A stretch of DNA of 64,000 bases. Source: Mycobacterium haemophilum DSM 44634. Its GTDB lineage: Bacteria > Actinomycetota > Actinomycetes > Mycobacteriales > Mycobacteriaceae. How positions within the stretch are numbered: position 1 is the first letter of the stretch; every line of letters starts with the position of its first letter. The stretch is taken from positions 1,212,607-1,276,606 of the forward strand of contig NZ_CP011883.2 in the NCBI RefSeq assembly GCF_000340435.2, read 5' to 3'. Below the pieces are notes generated by a model. That model was given only the letters and a program-made list of their open reading frames with translations, did not search any database and had not been told where the DNA came from. The position numbers were made by a program, and so were the translations under genes. Below, piece by piece: positions 29,689-40,556 of the stretch.

Positions 29689-32106
29689 TCATGCGCTCAC
29701 CCCGATCTTGACAGTGGCGCCGATGGTTACGCCCAGTTGCCGGTGCACCGCTGACCCTGGCGAGTTCAGCGGTAGCCACACCACTCGATCTGGCATGTCG
29801 GTGATGGTCAGTGGCAGCGTGATTGAGCCGCGCGAGGTGGTGACCGTAACCGCGTCACCGTCGGCGGCGCCGATCTCGGCTGCCGAATCTGCCGACAGCC
29901 GCAGCACCGGTGTGCGCGCGGTCCCGGCCAGATATGGTTCGCCGTCTTGCAGACGGCCCCCATCGAGCAGCATCCGCCAACCGGTCAGCACGGCCTCACC
30001 TCGCCCTGGTTGGGCCGCCGCCGCAGCGTGCGGGGCCCCGACATCCAGGGGTGCGTGTTTACCGTCCCAGCTGCCCAGCCCGGACAGCTCCGCGCGCACC
30101 GCCTCGACGGTGGAAAGCCCTAGATAGACGCCCATTTCGTCGGCCAACGTGTCGAGTACCCGATGATCTGACTGGCCGGCTCGTTGGGTGGTTCCGTGCA
30201 GTGCCGGGGCGAATCCGCGGTAGCGGCCCTCCCAGTTGACGAAGGCACCGGATTTCTGTGTCGTCGGCGCAACCGGAAACACGACGTTGGCGCGTTCGGT
30301 GACAGCGCTGTGGCGAAGCTCCACGCTAACCACGAAGCCCACAGCATCCAGTGCGGCCAGCACTGCGTCGGGGTCGGCGAAGTCGGCGGGCTCGACACCG
30401 CCGACCAGCAGTGCGCCCAAGGTCCCGTCGGTGGCGGCGGCCAGCATACCGTCGGCGTCCCGTCCACTGGCAGTGGGTAATTCGTCGACGTGCCAGGCCG
30501 CACAGACCTGGGCGCGGGCAACGGCGTCGGCCAGCGGACGGCCACCGGGCAGCAGCGCGGGCAGGGCGCCGGCTTCCAGCGCGCCGCGTTCCCCGGCACG
30601 GCGCGGCACCCACGCCAACCGCGCCCCGGTGGCATCGGCGAGTCGGGCCGCGGCGGACAAGCCGCCCGGCACCGTGGCCAACCGTTCCCCGACCATGATG
30701 ACCGCGCCAGGGGTGGCCAGCAGATCGCCCAGTTCGCCGGTGGTCAGCCCATCTAGCGTCGAGGGCTCAACGCCGGGAATGGTTTTGATCAGCCGGCCGG
30801 ACATCTTCTCACATGCGCGGGTAGCGAATGGTGCGATTGCATACACCGGTACCCCGTGTTTGCGGGCCGCCTTGCGTAACCGCAGGAACACAATGGGTGA
30901 CTCGTCTTCTGGCTCGAACCCGACCAGCAAGACCACCGGGGCCGATTCCAGGTCGGAGTAGCTGACGGTCACCGGCCGACCCGCGATGCGGGCCGCCAAA
31001 AAGTTGGCTTCTTCGTGTGAGTGCGGGCGGGCGCGGAAGTCGATATCGTTGGTGTCCAACGCAATTCGCGCAAACTTGGCGTAGGCGTAGGCGTCCTCCC
31101 AGGTCGCCCTGCCGCCCACCAAGACACCGGTGCGGCCGCGGGCTGCCTCGAGCCCCTGGGCGGCGGCCGCCATGGCATGCGACCATGACGCCGGTTGTAG
31201 CGTGCCGTCGGTGTCGCGGATCAGGGGAGTGGTGATCACGTCCGGCTGGGTGGCGTAGTTAAAGGCCCACCGGCCTTTGTCACAGTTCCATTCCTCGTTG
31301 ACTTCCGGGTCATCGCCGGCCAGCCTGCGCAGCACCTTGCCGCGGCGGTGGTCGGTGCGCTGCGCGCACCCCGACGCGCAGTGTTCACACACACTTGCGC
31401 TGGACACCAGGTCGAACGGGCGGGCTCGGAAACGGTAGGCGGACCCAGTCAGCGCGCCCACCGGGCAGATCTGCACCGTGTTGCCCGAGAAGTAGGAGTC
31501 GAACGGCTCGCCTGTGTAGATGCCGACCTGCTGCAGTGCGCCTCGTTCCTGCATGTCGATGAACGGGTCGCCGGCGATCTGTTCGGAGAAGCGTGTGCAG
31601 CGGGCACAGAGGATGCAACGCTCGCGGTCGAGCAGAACCTGAGTGGAGATGTTGATCGGTTTGGCAAAAGTGCGCTTAACGTCGGTGTAGCGAGAATCTG
31701 CGCGGCCGTTAGACATTGCCTGGTTCTGTAACGGGCACTCGCCGCCCTTGTCGCACATCGGGCAGTCCAGCGGATGGTTAATCAGCAGCAGCTCCATCAC
31801 GCCGTGCTGCGCCTTGTCGGCGACCGCCGACGTTAATTGGGTACGCACGACCATGTCATCAGTGACTACGGTGGTGCACGACGCCATTGGTTTGCGTTGT
31901 CCCTCTACTTCGACCAGGCATTGTCTGCAGGCTCCGACTGGGTCCAGCAGCGGGTGGTCGCAAAACCGTGGGATCTGGATGCCCAACAATTCGGCCGCAC
32001 GGATCACCAGAGTTCCCTTGGGAACACTGATTTCGGCACCGTCGATGGTCAACGTCACCATCTCCGGCTGGGTTACCTTCTTTTCGGTGTCGACCGTTTG
32101 GGTCAC
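29689..32106 (-). CDS. nuoG: NADH-quinone oxidoreductase subunit G
   Basis: The 805-residue subunit carries the Fe-S relay. A 2Fe-2S domain ([15 protein letters not shown]) is followed by a His/Cys 4Fe-4S site ([14 protein letters not shown]) and a pair of ferredoxin-like sites ([18 protein letters not shown]). The fourth element is [10 protein letters not shown] with a later Cys, matching the extra N7 cluster. A molybdopterin-oxidoreductase-like domain without Mo function fills the rest. The GTG start overlaps the nuoF stop. Confidence 0.95.
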   Translation of the reverse strand: MTQTVDTEKKVTQPEMVTLTIDGAEISVPKGTLVIRAAELLGIQIPRFCDHPLLDPVGACRQCLVEVEGQRKPMASCTTVVTDDMVVRTQLTSAVADKAQHGVMELLLINHPLDCPMCDKGGECPLQNQAMSNGRADSRYTDVKRTFAKPINISTQVLLDRERCILCARCTRFSEQIAGDPFIDMQERGALQQVGIYTGEPFDSYFSGNTVQICPVGALTGSAYRFRARPFDLVSSASVCEHCASGCAQRTDHRRGKVLRRLAGDDPEVNEEWNCDKGRWAFNYATQPDVITTPLIRDTDGTLQPASWSHAMAAAAQGLEAARGRTGVLVGGRATWEDAYAYAKFARIALDTNDIDFRARPHSHEEANFLAARIAGRPVTVSYSDLESAPVVLLVGFEPEDESPIVFLRLRKAARKHGVPVYAIAPFATRACEKMSGRLIKTIPGVEPSTLDGLTTGELGDLLATPGAVIMVGERLATVPGGLSAAARLADATGARLAWVPRRAGERGALEAGALPALLPGGRPLADAVARAQVCAAWHVDELPTASGRDADGMLAAATDGTLGALLVGGVEPADFADPDAVLAALDAVGFVVSVELRHSAVTERANVVFPVAPTTQKSGAFVNWEGRYRGFAPALHGTTQRAGQSDHRVLDTLADEMGVYLGLSTVEAVRAELSGLGSWDGKHAPLDVGAPHAAAAAQPGRGEAVLTGWRMLLDGGRLQDGEPYLAGTARTPVLRLSADSAAEIGAADGDAVTVTTSRGSITLPLTITDMPDRVVWLPLNSPGSAVHRQLGVTIGATVKIGVSA

Positions 32107-33437
32107 GCGTTACCTCCGTTAAGCATGGAGTCTCGAGGGTCGAACGGGCATCCGCCTCCTTCGACATGTGCGACGTACTCGTCGCGGAAGTGCGTAATTG
32201 ACGACGTCACCGGGCTGGCGGCGCCATCGCCCAACGCGCAGAACGACTTTCCCAAAATGGCATCGGCGATGTCGGTCAGCTTATCGAGATCGTCGTGCGT
32301 GCCTCCGCCGGTTTCCAGCCGCGCGTAGATCTGATCGAGCCAAAAGGTGCCCTCTCGACACGGCGTGCATTTACCGCACGATTCGTGCTTGTAGAACTCG
32401 GTCCACCGGCGCACCGCGCGCACCACGCAGGTGGTTTCGTCGAAGATCTCCAGTGCCTTGGTGCCCAGCATCGAGCCGACCCCACCCACGCCCTCGTAGT
32501 CCAGCGGTACGTCCAGATGGTCAACGGTGAGTAATGGTGTTGAGGACCCGCCCGGTGTCCAGAACTTGAGTCGATGCCCGGCGCGCACCCCGCCGGCGTA
32601 ATTGAGCAACTCGCGCAGCGTGATACCCAGCGGAGCCTCGTACTGACCCGGGCGGGTGACGTGTCCTGACAGTGAATACAGCGTGAAGCCAGGCGATTTC
32701 TCGCTACCCATCGACCGGAACCAGTCGACGCCACCCAGCAGGATCGACGGGACACTAGCGATTGTTTCGACGTTGTTGATCACCGTGGGGCAGCCGTACA
32801 GCCCGGCTACCGCGGGGAACGGCGGACGGAGCCGCGGCTGGCCGCGCCTGCCCTCCAGCGAATCAAGCAGCGCGGTCTCCTCGCCGCAGATGTAGGCGCC
32901 CGCGCCGGCGTGTACCACCAGCTCTAGGTCGAAGCCCGAACCGGCGATGTCGCGGCCTAGGTAACCGGCGGCGTACGCCTCGGCCACCGCGTTCTGCAGG
33001 CGACGCAACACCGGCAGCACCTCACCGCGCACGTAGATGAACGCATGGTTTGCCCGGATCGCGTAGGCGGCGATGATGACACCTTCGATAAGCAGATGCG
33101 GTGTGGCCAACATCAGCGGGATGTCTTTGCACGTCCCGGGTTCCGACTCATCGGCGTTGACCACCAAGTAATGTGGTTTGGCCGCCGGCCCGGTGTCGCC
33201 TTGCGGGATGAACGACCACTTTGTGCCGGTGGAAAAGCCCGCGCCGCCGCGCCCGCGCAGCCCCGAGTCTTTAACGGTGTTGATCACGGTGTCGGGCTCC
33301 ATGGCCAAGGCTTTCTTCATCGCCTGGTAGCCGTCGTGGCGCTGGTAGGTCTCTAGCGTCCACGACTCGGGGTCGTCCCAGTAGCGGCTGATCACCGGGG
33401 TCAACGGTGTCGCCTCGGGGGCGGTAGGGGCAGCCAT
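32103..33437 (-). CDS. nuoF: NADH-quinone oxidoreductase subunit F
   Basis: The 444-residue NADH- and FMN-binding subunit shows the FMN/NADH motifs [15 protein letters not shown] and [19 protein letters not shown], and the N3 4Fe-4S ligands [11 protein letters not shown] with a later Cys in FCALGDGA. The ATG ([16 protein letters not shown]) forms TAATG with the nuoE stop. The frame can be read further upstream but only through nuoE. Confidence 0.95.
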   Translation of the reverse strand: MAAPTAPEATPLTPVISRYWDDPESWTLETYQRHDGYQAMKKALAMEPDTVINTVKDSGLRGRGGAGFSTGTKWSFIPQGDTGPAAKPHYLVVNADESEPGTCKDIPLMLATPHLLIEGVIIAAYAIRANHAFIYVRGEVLPVLRRLQNAVAEAYAAGYLGRDIAGSGFDLELVVHAGAGAYICGEETALLDSLEGRRGQPRLRPPFPAVAGLYGCPTVINNVETIASVPSILLGGVDWFRSMGSEKSPGFTLYSLSGHVTRPGQYEAPLGITLRELLNYAGGVRAGHRLKFWTPGGSSTPLLTVDHLDVPLDYEGVGGVGSMLGTKALEIFDETTCVVRAVRRWTEFYKHESCGKCTPCREGTFWLDQIYARLETGGGTHDDLDKLTDIADAILGKSFCALGDGAASPVTSSITHFRDEYVAHVEGGGCPFDPRDSMLNGGNA

Positions 33438-34216
33438 TACTGTCCTTCCCCTGATACGTCCGGCATTGGGGGCGCCTGCATGCCGTGTTCGCGTGCCACC
33501 TTCAGACCGGCCAATGTCGCTGCGCCGGCACCACCCTGCCCGTCGTCTGGGCGCTGATCGGGTAGGCCTGCCAGGATGCGCGATGTCAAGCGGAACGCGC
33601 ACAGCGGAGCGCCGCGGGTAGGTGAGATTGGCTTGCCGGACTGTAGCGAGTCGACGAGTTCACGCGCCGATTCCGGGGTCTGGTTATCGAAGAACTCCCA
33701 ATTGACCATCACCACCGGTGCGTAGTCGCAGGCGGCGTTGCACTCGATGTGTTGCAGGGTGATCTTGCCGTCGGGGGTGGTCTGGTCATTGCGGACGCCG
33801 AGGTGGTTTACCAGCGTCTCGAATATGGCGTCGCCGCCCATGATGGCGCACAGCGCGTTGGTGCACACACCGACCAGGTATTCGCCGGTCGGGCGGCGGC
33901 GATACATGGTGTAGAAGCTGGCCACCGCCGACACCTCGGCGCCAGTCAGTCCCAGCTGATCGGCGCAGAACTTCAAACCCGCAGGCGTCAGGTAGGAGTC
34001 CTCGGCTTGCACCAGGTGCAGCAACGGCAACAGCGCTGAGCGGTTGTTGGGGTAGCGACCGATGATCTCCTTGGCGTCGACCTCCAGCCGCGCCCTGACC
34101 TCCGGCGAATACGACTGCGGCGCACCGTCAACCACGAACTGATTGGGCTCCTCGGGTGGCGGTCCGAGCCGAAGGAAGACTCGCTCGCCATCGGTTGCGG
34201 CCTGCGGTTCTGTCAC
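33437..34216 (-). CDS. nuoE: NADH-quinone oxidoreductase subunit E
   Basis: The 259-residue thioredoxin-like subunit carries the N1a 2Fe-2S ligands GVCTNALC and [17 protein letters not shown] roughly 70-residue C-terminal extension rich in Gly/Ala/Pro is typical of mycobacteria. The GTG start overlaps the nuoD stop. Confidence 0.95.
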   Translation of the reverse strand: MTEPQAATDGERVFLRLGPPPEEPNQFVVDGAPQSYSPEVRARLEVDAKEIIGRYPNNRSALLPLLHLVQAEDSYLTPAGLKFCADQLGLTGAEVSAVASFYTMYRRRPTGEYLVGVCTNALCAIMGGDAIFETLVNHLGVRNDQTTPDGKITLQHIECNAACDYAPVVMVNWEFFDNQTPESARELVDSLQSGKPISPTRGAPLCAFRLTSRILAGLPDQRPDDGQGGAGAATLAGLKVAREHGMQAPPMPDVSGEGQ

Positions 34217-35535
34217 CGGTCCACCCCGCCCATGACCGGGTCGATGCTGGCGACCGCGGTGATCAAGTCGGCAACCATCCCGCCCTCGCTCATCGCCGCG
34301 ACCGACTGCAGGTTGGTGAAGGAAGGATCCCGGTAATGCACCCGGTAGGGGCGGGTACCGCCGTCACTGACCATGTGCACGCCGAGCTCTCCGCGTGGCG
34401 ATTCGACCGCCACGTAAACCTGCCCCGCCGGAACCCGGATGCCCTCGGTGACCAGCTTGAAGTGGTGGATCAGTGCCTCCATCGAGCTGCCCATGATCTT
34501 TGCGATGTGTTCTTCTGAGTTGCCCATACCGTCGGGGCCAACTTTCAAATCAGCCGGCCAGGCGATCTTGCGGTCCGCTACCATGGTCGGGCCGGGTCGC
34601 AACTTATCCAGGCATTGCTCCACGATCTTCATCGACTCCCACATCTCTTGGACGCGAATCATGTAGCGCCCGTAGGCATCACAAGTGTCAGCGGTAATTA
34701 CGTCGAATTCGTAGTTCTGGTACCCGCAGTAGGGCTCACTTTTTCGCAGGTCGTGTGGTAAGCCGGTGGAGCGCAGGATCGGGCCGGTGATACCCAGTGC
34801 CATGCATCCGGCCAGGTCCAGGTATCCGACGTCCTGGGTGCGTGCTTTCCAGATGGCGTTTTCGTTGAGTAGCTCACCCATTTCGTGCAGTGGTTGGCGC
34901 AACTGCTTGAGGGCTTCGGCGATCTCGCTGGCCGCGCCCGCCGGTAGGTCCTGGGCCACGCCGCCGGGCCGGATATAGGCACTGTTCATCCGCAAACCGG
35001 TGATCGATTCGAACACGTTGAGGATGATCTCGCGCGCCCGGAAGCCGACGAACATCGGAGTCATGGCGCCCAGCTCCATGCCGCCAGTCGCCAACGCGAC
35101 CAGATGCGACGAGATCCGGTTGAGCTCCATCATCATCACCCTGATGACGTTGACCCGCTCGGGTATCTGATCGGTGATGCCGAGCAACTTCTCCACGCCC
35201 AGGCAGTAGGCTGTCTCATTGAAAAACGGTGACAGGTAATCCATTCGGGTCACGAAGGTGACGCCTTGAGTCCAGTAGCGGTATTCGAGATTCTTCTCGA
35301 TTCCGGTGTGCAGGTAGCCGATTCCGCATCGGGCCTCGATGATCGTTTCACCCTCGATCTCGAGGATCAGCCGCAAAACCCCGTGGGTAGACGGGTGCTG
35401 AGGCCCCATGTTGACGACGATGCGTTCACCGGGGTCCGCGCTGCGGGCGGCATCGACGATTTGCTCCCAGTCCTGGCCGCCGGCGACCAGGACTGTCTCG
35501 CCGGCGCCGTCAGCCGACTCAGTAATTGCGCTCAT
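34213..35535 (-). CDS. nuoD: NADH-quinone oxidoreductase subunit D
   Basis: The 440-residue 49-kDa-type subunit helps form the quinone site. Signatures are [34 protein letters not shown] (His of the quinone site) and the C-terminal DPVMGGVDR. Like the HycE paralogue it lacks Ni-Fe ligands, as expected for complex I. The ATG overlaps the nuoC stop. Confidence 0.95.
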   Translation of the reverse strand: MSAITESADGAGETVLVAGGQDWEQIVDAARSADPGERIVVNMGPQHPSTHGVLRLILEIEGETIIEARCGIGYLHTGIEKNLEYRYWTQGVTFVTRMDYLSPFFNETAYCLGVEKLLGITDQIPERVNVIRVMMMELNRISSHLVALATGGMELGAMTPMFVGFRAREIILNVFESITGLRMNSAYIRPGGVAQDLPAGAASEIAEALKQLRQPLHEMGELLNENAIWKARTQDVGYLDLAGCMALGITGPILRSTGLPHDLRKSEPYCGYQNYEFDVITADTCDAYGRYMIRVQEMWESMKIVEQCLDKLRPGPTMVADRKIAWPADLKVGPDGMGNSEEHIAKIMGSSMEALIHHFKLVTEGIRVPAGQVYVAVESPRGELGVHMVSDGGTRPYRVHYRDPSFTNLQSVAAMSEGGMVADLITAVASIDPVMGGVDR

Positions 35536-36221
35536 CAGTTGTAACCCCTCCGCTCGTCGGGCGGAGGTATCTGCGCGCCCTTGTATTCGACCGGGATGCC
35601 GCCGAGTGGGTAGTCCTTGCGTTGCGGATGCCCCTGCCAGTCGTCGGGCATCTCGATTCGGGTCAGCGACGGATGGCCATCGAAGATGATCCCGAAGAAA
35701 TCGTAGGTTTCGCGTTCGTGCCAGTCGTTGGTGGGATAGACCTCATACAGCGACGGGATATGCGGATCACTGTCCGGTGCAGACACTTCCAGCCGGAGCC
35801 GGCGGTTGTGGGTGATCGATTGCAGCGGGTACACGGCGTGCAATTCCCGGCCAGTCTCGTGCGGGTAGTGCACGCCGTTGACACCCAGGCACAGCTCGAA
35901 GCGTAATTCCGGTTCGTCGCGGAGACGTTGGGCGACCTGGACCAGCAGATCCCGCCGAACGTGCAGTGTGAGTTCGTCGCGATCAACCACGATTTTCTCG
36001 ATGGCGTCGTCGAGTTCGATATCGCTGCGGTGCAACGCCTCGGCCAGCCCGTCGACCACGTCGTCGAAGTAGCTGCCGTAAGGCCGGGGGCTACTGCCCG
36101 GGAGCGTGACCTGGCGCACCAGCCGTCCATACCCGGAGGTGTCGCCGGTGCCGGCCACCCCGAACATGCCGCGGCGAACGTCGACCACCTCTGCAGTGGA
36201 TTCCTGGTCTGCTGAGCTCAT
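35535..36221 (-). CDS. nuoC: NADH-quinone oxidoreductase subunit C
   Basis: The 228-residue 30-kDa-type subunit shows the signature [41 protein letters not shown]. The ATG ([13 protein letters not shown]) overlaps the nuoB stop as ATGA; a longer upstream frame only reads through nuoB. Confidence 0.95.
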   Translation of the reverse strand: MSSADQESTAEVVDVRRGMFGVAGTGDTSGYGRLVRQVTLPGSSPRPYGSYFDDVVDGLAEALHRSDIELDDAIEKIVVDRDELTLHVRRDLLVQVAQRLRDEPELRFELCLGVNGVHYPHETGRELHAVYPLQSITHNRRLRLEVSAPDSDPHIPSLYEVYPTNDWHERETYDFFGIIFDGHPSLTRIEMPDDWQGHPQRKDYPLGGIPVEYKGAQIPPPDERRGYN

Positions 36222-36772
36222 CGCAGCAGTCCGCGCATCTCGATCGTGGGCCGCGCCGCCAGTGCGGCTTCCTCGGCTTCGGCGATGGCGCGTTCCCGGT
36301 TGACGCCCAGCGGCATTTCCTGAATCTTCTCGTGCAGCCGCAGGATTGCGTGCAGCAGCATCTCCGGACGCGGCGGGCAGCCGGGTAGGTAGATGTCTAC
36401 CGGGACAACGTGATCTACACCCTGCACGATCGCGTAGTTGTTGAACATGCCACCGGATGACGCGCACACGCCCATGGCCAGAACCCATTTCGGCTCGGCC
36501 ATTTGGTCGTAGATCTGACGCAGCACCGGCGCCATTTTCTGGCTGACTCGACCCGCTACGATCATCAGATCGGCCTGCCGGGGCGTCGCCGAGAATCGCT
36601 CCATGCCAAACCGTGCTATGTCAAACCTCGGCCCGGCGGTCGCCATCATCTCGATTGCGCAGCAAGCTAACCCGAACGTCGCCGGCCACAATGAGTTCTT
36701 GCGGACATAGCCGGCCACCTTCTCCACAGTTGACAGCAGAATCCCCCCCGGCAGCTGTTCTTCCAGGCCCAC
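36218..36772 (-). CDS. nuoB: NADH-quinone oxidoreductase subunit B
   Basis: The 184-residue subunit holds the terminal N2 4Fe-4S cluster next to the quinone site. Ligands are the tandem cysteines of LACCAIEMM, the Cys of MGVCASSGG and LPGCPPRPE. The start is GTG at 36772 and the length equals Mtb NuoB. Confidence 0.95.
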   Translation of the reverse strand: MGLEEQLPGGILLSTVEKVAGYVRKNSLWPATFGLACCAIEMMATAGPRFDIARFGMERFSATPRQADLMIVAGRVSQKMAPVLRQIYDQMAEPKWVLAMGVCASSGGMFNNYAIVQGVDHVVPVDIYLPGCPPRPEMLLHAILRLHEKIQEMPLGVNRERAIAEAEEAALAARPTIEMRGLLR

Positions 36773-36799
36773 GCCCTACCCCCAATCTGTTCTCAGCCC

Positions 36800-37186
36800 T
36801 CAATCCCACGTCAGGCCGCCGCGGCGCCACACGTAGGCGTAGGCCACGAATACCGTGAGCATGAACACCACCATTTCGACCAACGCGAACGCCCCCAGCG
36901 CGTCGTAGCTGACCGCCCAGGGATACAAGAAAACGATTTCGATGTCGAAGACGATGAACAACATCGCAGTCAGGTAATACTTCACCGGGAATCGGTGCCC
37001 GCTGGCCGCGCCGGCGCCCAGCGAAGTTCTGGCGCCGGTATCGGTGGGCTCAATCCCACATTCGTAGGCCGCCTGCTTTGACCGGTTGAAACGAGACGGG
37101 CCGACCAGGCTCGCGATCACCACTGAGACCACGGCAAAGGCGGCGGCGATGGCTCCCAGTACCAGGATGGGTATGTAGAGGTTCAA
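36800..37186 (-). CDS. nuoA: NADH-quinone oxidoreductase subunit A
   Basis: The 128-residue subunit has three membrane helices and the signature QAAYECGIEP...RFPVKYYLTAMLFIVFDIEIVFLYPW, with the Cys-containing loop near the quinone site. It begins at TTG (MNLYIPILVLGAI), matching the mycobacterial family start. It is the first gene of the 14-gene operon. Confidence 0.94.
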   Translation of the reverse strand: MNLYIPILVLGAIAAAFAVVSVVIASLVGPSRFNRSKQAAYECGIEPTDTGARTSLGAGAASGHRFPVKYYLTAMLFIVFDIEIVFLYPWAVSYDALGAFALVEMVVFMLTVFVAYAYVWRRGGLTWD

Positions 37187-37514
37187 ACTCGCTTCCTGAT
37201 GCGTCGTGCGGGCTGGCTGCGTCGACCAGGCGGTGACCGGGCTGCTGTGACGGACCCGGTTTGTGGGCCATCACAGTGACCTTCAACATAGTCGCGCGGC
37301 GGTGGGGGCAGACGCCCGGGGGTCAACCTAGCAATGACTCTCGGGATTCGCGGCCGGATGCGGCCCCGGCTCGGCACCCGCCCAGTTGCGCGGTGAATTT
37401 GAAGATTGCGCGCCGCAGCGGAATTCTACGAATATTTTGTTAACCAGCATATTGGTGCGGCATGTGTTGTTATTGTTTACCGCCATCGGATGGCGATCGA
37501 TCTGGGAGGCTTGG
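37187..37514. other. nuo promoter region
   Basis: About 330 bases lie between nuoA and the divergent PPE remnant. They must contain the nuo promoter. No clear operator dyad was found by eye, and the frames here are not gene-like. Confidence 0.45.
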
Positions 37515-38400
37515 GGCCGTGAGTTTTTTGTGCTGCCGCCAGAGATTAACTCCTTACGAATGTTCGCTGGTGCCGGTACTGCGCCGATGTTGGCGGCGGC
37601 GGCTTGGGAGGGGCTTGCCGAGGAGTTGGGGTCTGCGGCGCAATCGTTTGTCTCGGTGACGACCGGGTTGGCGGGTCAGGCGCGGGTCGTGGCCAGCATA
37701 TTTGAGGCGGCGCAGGCCGCGACGGTAATACCGGCGGCAATTGCAGGCAACCGCAATGCATTCGTGCAGCGCCAGCCCGGGCGGTGGCAACGGTGGTAAT
37801 CGCAATGTTGGTAGCGGCAGCTATGCCAACGGCGCCAGCGGTATGACCGTCGGAACTGGGTTCGCGCCGGGTGATCCAAACTATGGCACCGGAAATGGCG
37901 TGAACTACAATTCAGGCGGCCGCAACACAATTACGATCAATGCCAGCGTTGGGAGCCCCGGAATCGGGGTTTTCGCCGTCCCCGTTCCGGTTCCGGCCAC
38001 CGGTGGCAATAACACCCGTACCGGGATTACCGGAGACAATCAGATTAGTCCTGGCGGCTCTGCACGTGAGTTACCTGAATCAACCGAGGTACCCGAAACA
38101 CCGGCTTCTGCAATTCCGGAGGTCGCCGCATCGGTTCCGGCATTGGGGGTATTGCCAACTGCGCCATCGGAAATTGCGGTGAAGGCAGCAGCAACGGATG
38201 CTGGAATTCCGACGTCGCCGTTACGAGCTTCGGGCGCCGGTAGGACACCAACGCGGCCCGCTGCAACCCAGGACCAGCAAGGTTCGGAGACGCCCGCGGC
38301 AGCCGAAACGGCGGCGCCATTAAGGCCGGACACGGCTACGGGGCAGTTGCGACCTCGGGCAAAGCAAAACCCCGCGAGTTCAAGTGCGAGGTGGCTGAGG
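37515..38400 (+). pseudogene. PPE-family protein remnant (PPE52 position)
   Basis: The frame begins with the PPE hallmark [36 protein letters not shown] without a start codon at the usual place. At GLAGQA it jumps to [30 protein letters not shown], so about 45 residues of the PPE domain are deleted. Near 37790 the reading shifts by one frame into a Gly/Asn-rich C-terminal region ([17 protein letters not shown]) followed by a long Ala/Pro-rich stretch. In Mtb, PPE52 (Rv3144c) lies at this place beside nuoA. Confidence 0.7.
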
Positions 38401-38404
38401 GAAT

Positions 38405-38806
38405 CTACTGTGCCGGAGCGGCAAGCAGTCCCAGCACGGTCCTACCCAGCACAACGGGGTCGATCGGTTGTGCGACCGCCGCTTCGGCCCGCGACCAGCT
38501 AGCCAGCCAGGCATCGTCTGGGCGCCCGGTGAGTACGACGACCGGCGGGCACGCATCAAGTTCGTCTTTGAGCTGTTTGGCTATACCCATACCGCCGGTC
38601 GGTGTCGCCTCGCCGTCGAGGATGGCCAAATCGATACCACCGGCGTCCATTTGTCGTATCACCATCTGGCCGGTAGCCACTTCGACATAGGTCAGCTCGG
38701 GTAGCTCTGGGTGCAGCCGTTTGCCTAGTGCCTGCATGACTTGGTGGCGGGTCTTGGCGTTGTTGCTGTACACGAGGATCCGGATAGCGCTGGTAGAGGC
38801 GGGCAC
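38405..38806 (-). CDS. atypical response-regulator receiver protein (Rv3143-like)
   Basis: The 133-residue protein has a receiver-like alternation of strands and helices and a single acidic site in LAILDGEATPTGGMG (about residue 62). The N-terminal acidic pair of true receivers is replaced by YSNN (residues 13-16), and the usual Thr/Lys pair is altered. It may work without phosphorylation. It has no output domain and lies next to nuo, as in Mtb. Confidence 0.85.
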   Translation of the reverse strand: MPASTSAIRILVYSNNAKTRHQVMQALGKRLHPELPELTYVEVATGQMVIRQMDAGGIDLAILDGEATPTGGMGIAKQLKDELDACPPVVVLTGRPDDAWLASWSRAEAAVAQPIDPVVLGRTVLGLLAAPAQ

Positions 38807-38836
38807 GGTGCAGATGGTACTGGTGGCGCGCCGGCG

Positions 38837-39373
38837 TTACTGGATCGCCCGCACGAAGATGACGTCTGCCGCGGCGGTCGCCGTCGCGTCGACCATGCCG
38901 AACTTATTCCAGTCCACGTCGAATCGGGATCGATCGATGTTGGTTTTGCCTGATATTCGGATCGCGCCGTCGCCGAGCTCGCTGATCGTGACGGGTAGTG
39001 GTAGCGGCTCGGTGATGCCTTTGATAGTGAAGGTGGTCCGCAGGTCTGCGGCGTGGCCGGTGGTCGGGTGGACGTCGGTGACGGCGACGCTGATCTCGGG
39101 GAACCGCTCGACATCGAAGAAGTCTGCTGAGCGCAGGTGTCGGTCACGTCGGCCTATGCCGGTGCGCAGCGATGCGACGCGGATGTCGAGGCGGCCGAAG
39201 ACCGCGCCTTTACTGGTGAGCTGCCCGTCGCCGCTGAACTCGGTGAAGCGGCCTTTGACGTTCAACAGCCCCCACATGTTCTTGATCTTGAAGGTGATGG
39301 TTGAGCGATCCGGAACAAGGTTCCATGTGCCGGCCATGTCGGGATCATTCAGCAGAGTTTCCAGAGTCGTCAT
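38837..39373 (-). CDS. YceI-family protein
   Basis: The 178-residue beta-barrel protein of the YceI/lipid-binding fold starts MTTLETLLNDPDMAGTWNLVPDRSTITFKIKNMWGLLNVKGRF. It shows the family pattern RDRHLRSADFFDVERFPEI. No signal peptide is visible, so it is probably cytoplasmic. Such proteins bind polyisoprenoid or other lipids. The start is ATG at 39373; GTG at 39379 is an alternative. Confidence 0.85.
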   Translation of the reverse strand: MTTLETLLNDPDMAGTWNLVPDRSTITFKIKNMWGLLNVKGRFTEFSGDGQLTSKGAVFGRLDIRVASLRTGIGRRDRHLRSADFFDVERFPEISVAVTDVHPTTGHAADLRTTFTIKGITEPLPLPVTISELGDGAIRISGKTNIDRSRFDVDWNKFGMVDATATAAADVIFVRAIQ

Positions 39374-39496
39374 CGTCACCTCATTGTCTTCGTGCTCTCG
39401 ACTAAGTCGAGCACAGGGCTGATCTCGGCCGGGGACTGGCTCGGTCTGTCCGTGGTCGCCCAATGGTGAGGGGCGGCGCAGTATCCATGGTCGCGC

Positions 39497-40468
39497 TTAG
39501 TCGCGGATGCGCAAGACGACTTTGCCCTTGGCGGTGCGATTTTCAAGGCATGCGATTGCGGCAGCGGCCTCGTCTAGTGGGTAGATCATCGGCTCGGGCA
39601 AAGGCAGCTGGCCGGAGATAAGCAGCCGCTCGAGCTGAGCCCACTGCTCGGCCAGGGCGTCGGGGTGCGTTAGAGTCCAGGCGCCCCAGCCGACACCGAT
39701 CACATCAATGTTGTTGAGCAGCAGTCGGTTTACCTTCACTGTGGGTATCTCACCGCCGGTGAAGCCGATGACAAGTAGCCGTCCGCCTGGAGCAAGTGAG
39801 CGTAGTGAGTCGGTCATCCGGTCGCCGCCGACCGGGTCGACTACCACGTCGACGCCGCGCCCGCTGGTCAACTCCTTTACCGTGTCTTTGAACCCCTCGG
39901 CCAACACCACGTCAGTGGCGCCGGCCGCGGTCGCGGTCTGGGCCTTCGCCTCGGTGCTGACCACCGCGATGGTGCGCGACGCCCCGAGCACCGGCGCCAG
40001 CCGTAACGTCGACGTTCCGATCCCGCCGGCAGCCCCGTGTACCAGCACCGTCTCGCCCTGCTGCAGCCGGCCGCGGACACTGAGGGCAAAATACACGGTC
40101 AGATCGTTGAACAGCAGGCCAGCGCCCGCCTCGAAGGTCACATTGTCCGGCAGCTTGAACACGCGGTCGGGTGACAACACCGCGACCTCCGCCATCCCGC
40201 CGGTGAGCATGGTGAGGCCGACAACCCGGTCGCCAGGACCCACATGACTATTGGCTGGTGCCGACCGAACGACTCCGGCGATCTCAGCTCCGAGCACGAA
40301 CGGTAGCTTCGGCCGGTACTGGTAAAGGCCGCGGGTCAGCAATGCGTCCGGGAATGCCGCGCCGGCTGCGTGCACCTCCACGACCACGCCGTCGCCTGCC
40401 GGTTCCTCGACGTCGGTGACTTCGACAGCGTCCGGACCATCTAGCCGAGTCACTCGTGCCGCGCGCAT
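39497..40468 (-). CDS. fadB4: zinc-type alcohol dehydrogenase/quinone oxidoreductase family, FadB4
   Basis: The 323-residue medium-chain reductase belongs to the quinone-oxidoreductase branch. It has an N-terminal GroES-like domain with ALLTRGLYQYRPKLPFVLGAEIAGVV and a nucleotide-binding segment ETVLVHGAAGGIGTSTLRLAPVLGA. The ATG (MRAARVTRLDGPDAVE) matches Mtb FadB4 (323 residues); a 24-codon upstream extension is unsupported. The FadB name is historical and beta-oxidation activity is not shown by the sequence. Confidence 0.9.
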   Translation of the reverse strand: MRAARVTRLDGPDAVEVTDVEEPAGDGVVVEVHAAGAAFPDALLTRGLYQYRPKLPFVLGAEIAGVVRSAPANSHVGPGDRVVGLTMLTGGMAEVAVLSPDRVFKLPDNVTFEAGAGLLFNDLTVYFALSVRGRLQQGETVLVHGAAGGIGTSTLRLAPVLGASRTIAVVSTEAKAQTATAAGATDVVLAEGFKDTVKELTSGRGVDVVVDPVGGDRMTDSLRSLAPGGRLLVIGFTGGEIPTVKVNRLLLNNIDVIGVGWGAWTLTHPDALAEQWAQLERLLISGQLPLPEPMIYPLDEAAAAIACLENRTAKGKVVLRIRD

Positions 40469-40556
40469 GCCACCTCCGTCGTCAACCAGAGGCCGAAGAG
40501 CCTCCGCCGCTTCAATTAATACCCGCCGGCGCGCGCGCACGGCTGCACGACGCGGT

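Noticed and set aside
29166..29754. Long plus-strand frames opposite the nuo genes
   Set aside because: They are antisense shadows caused by high G+C codon bias; the nuo genes are fully supported.
40041..40247. Plus-strand frames opposite fadB4
   Set aside because: Compositionally biased shadows with no family match.
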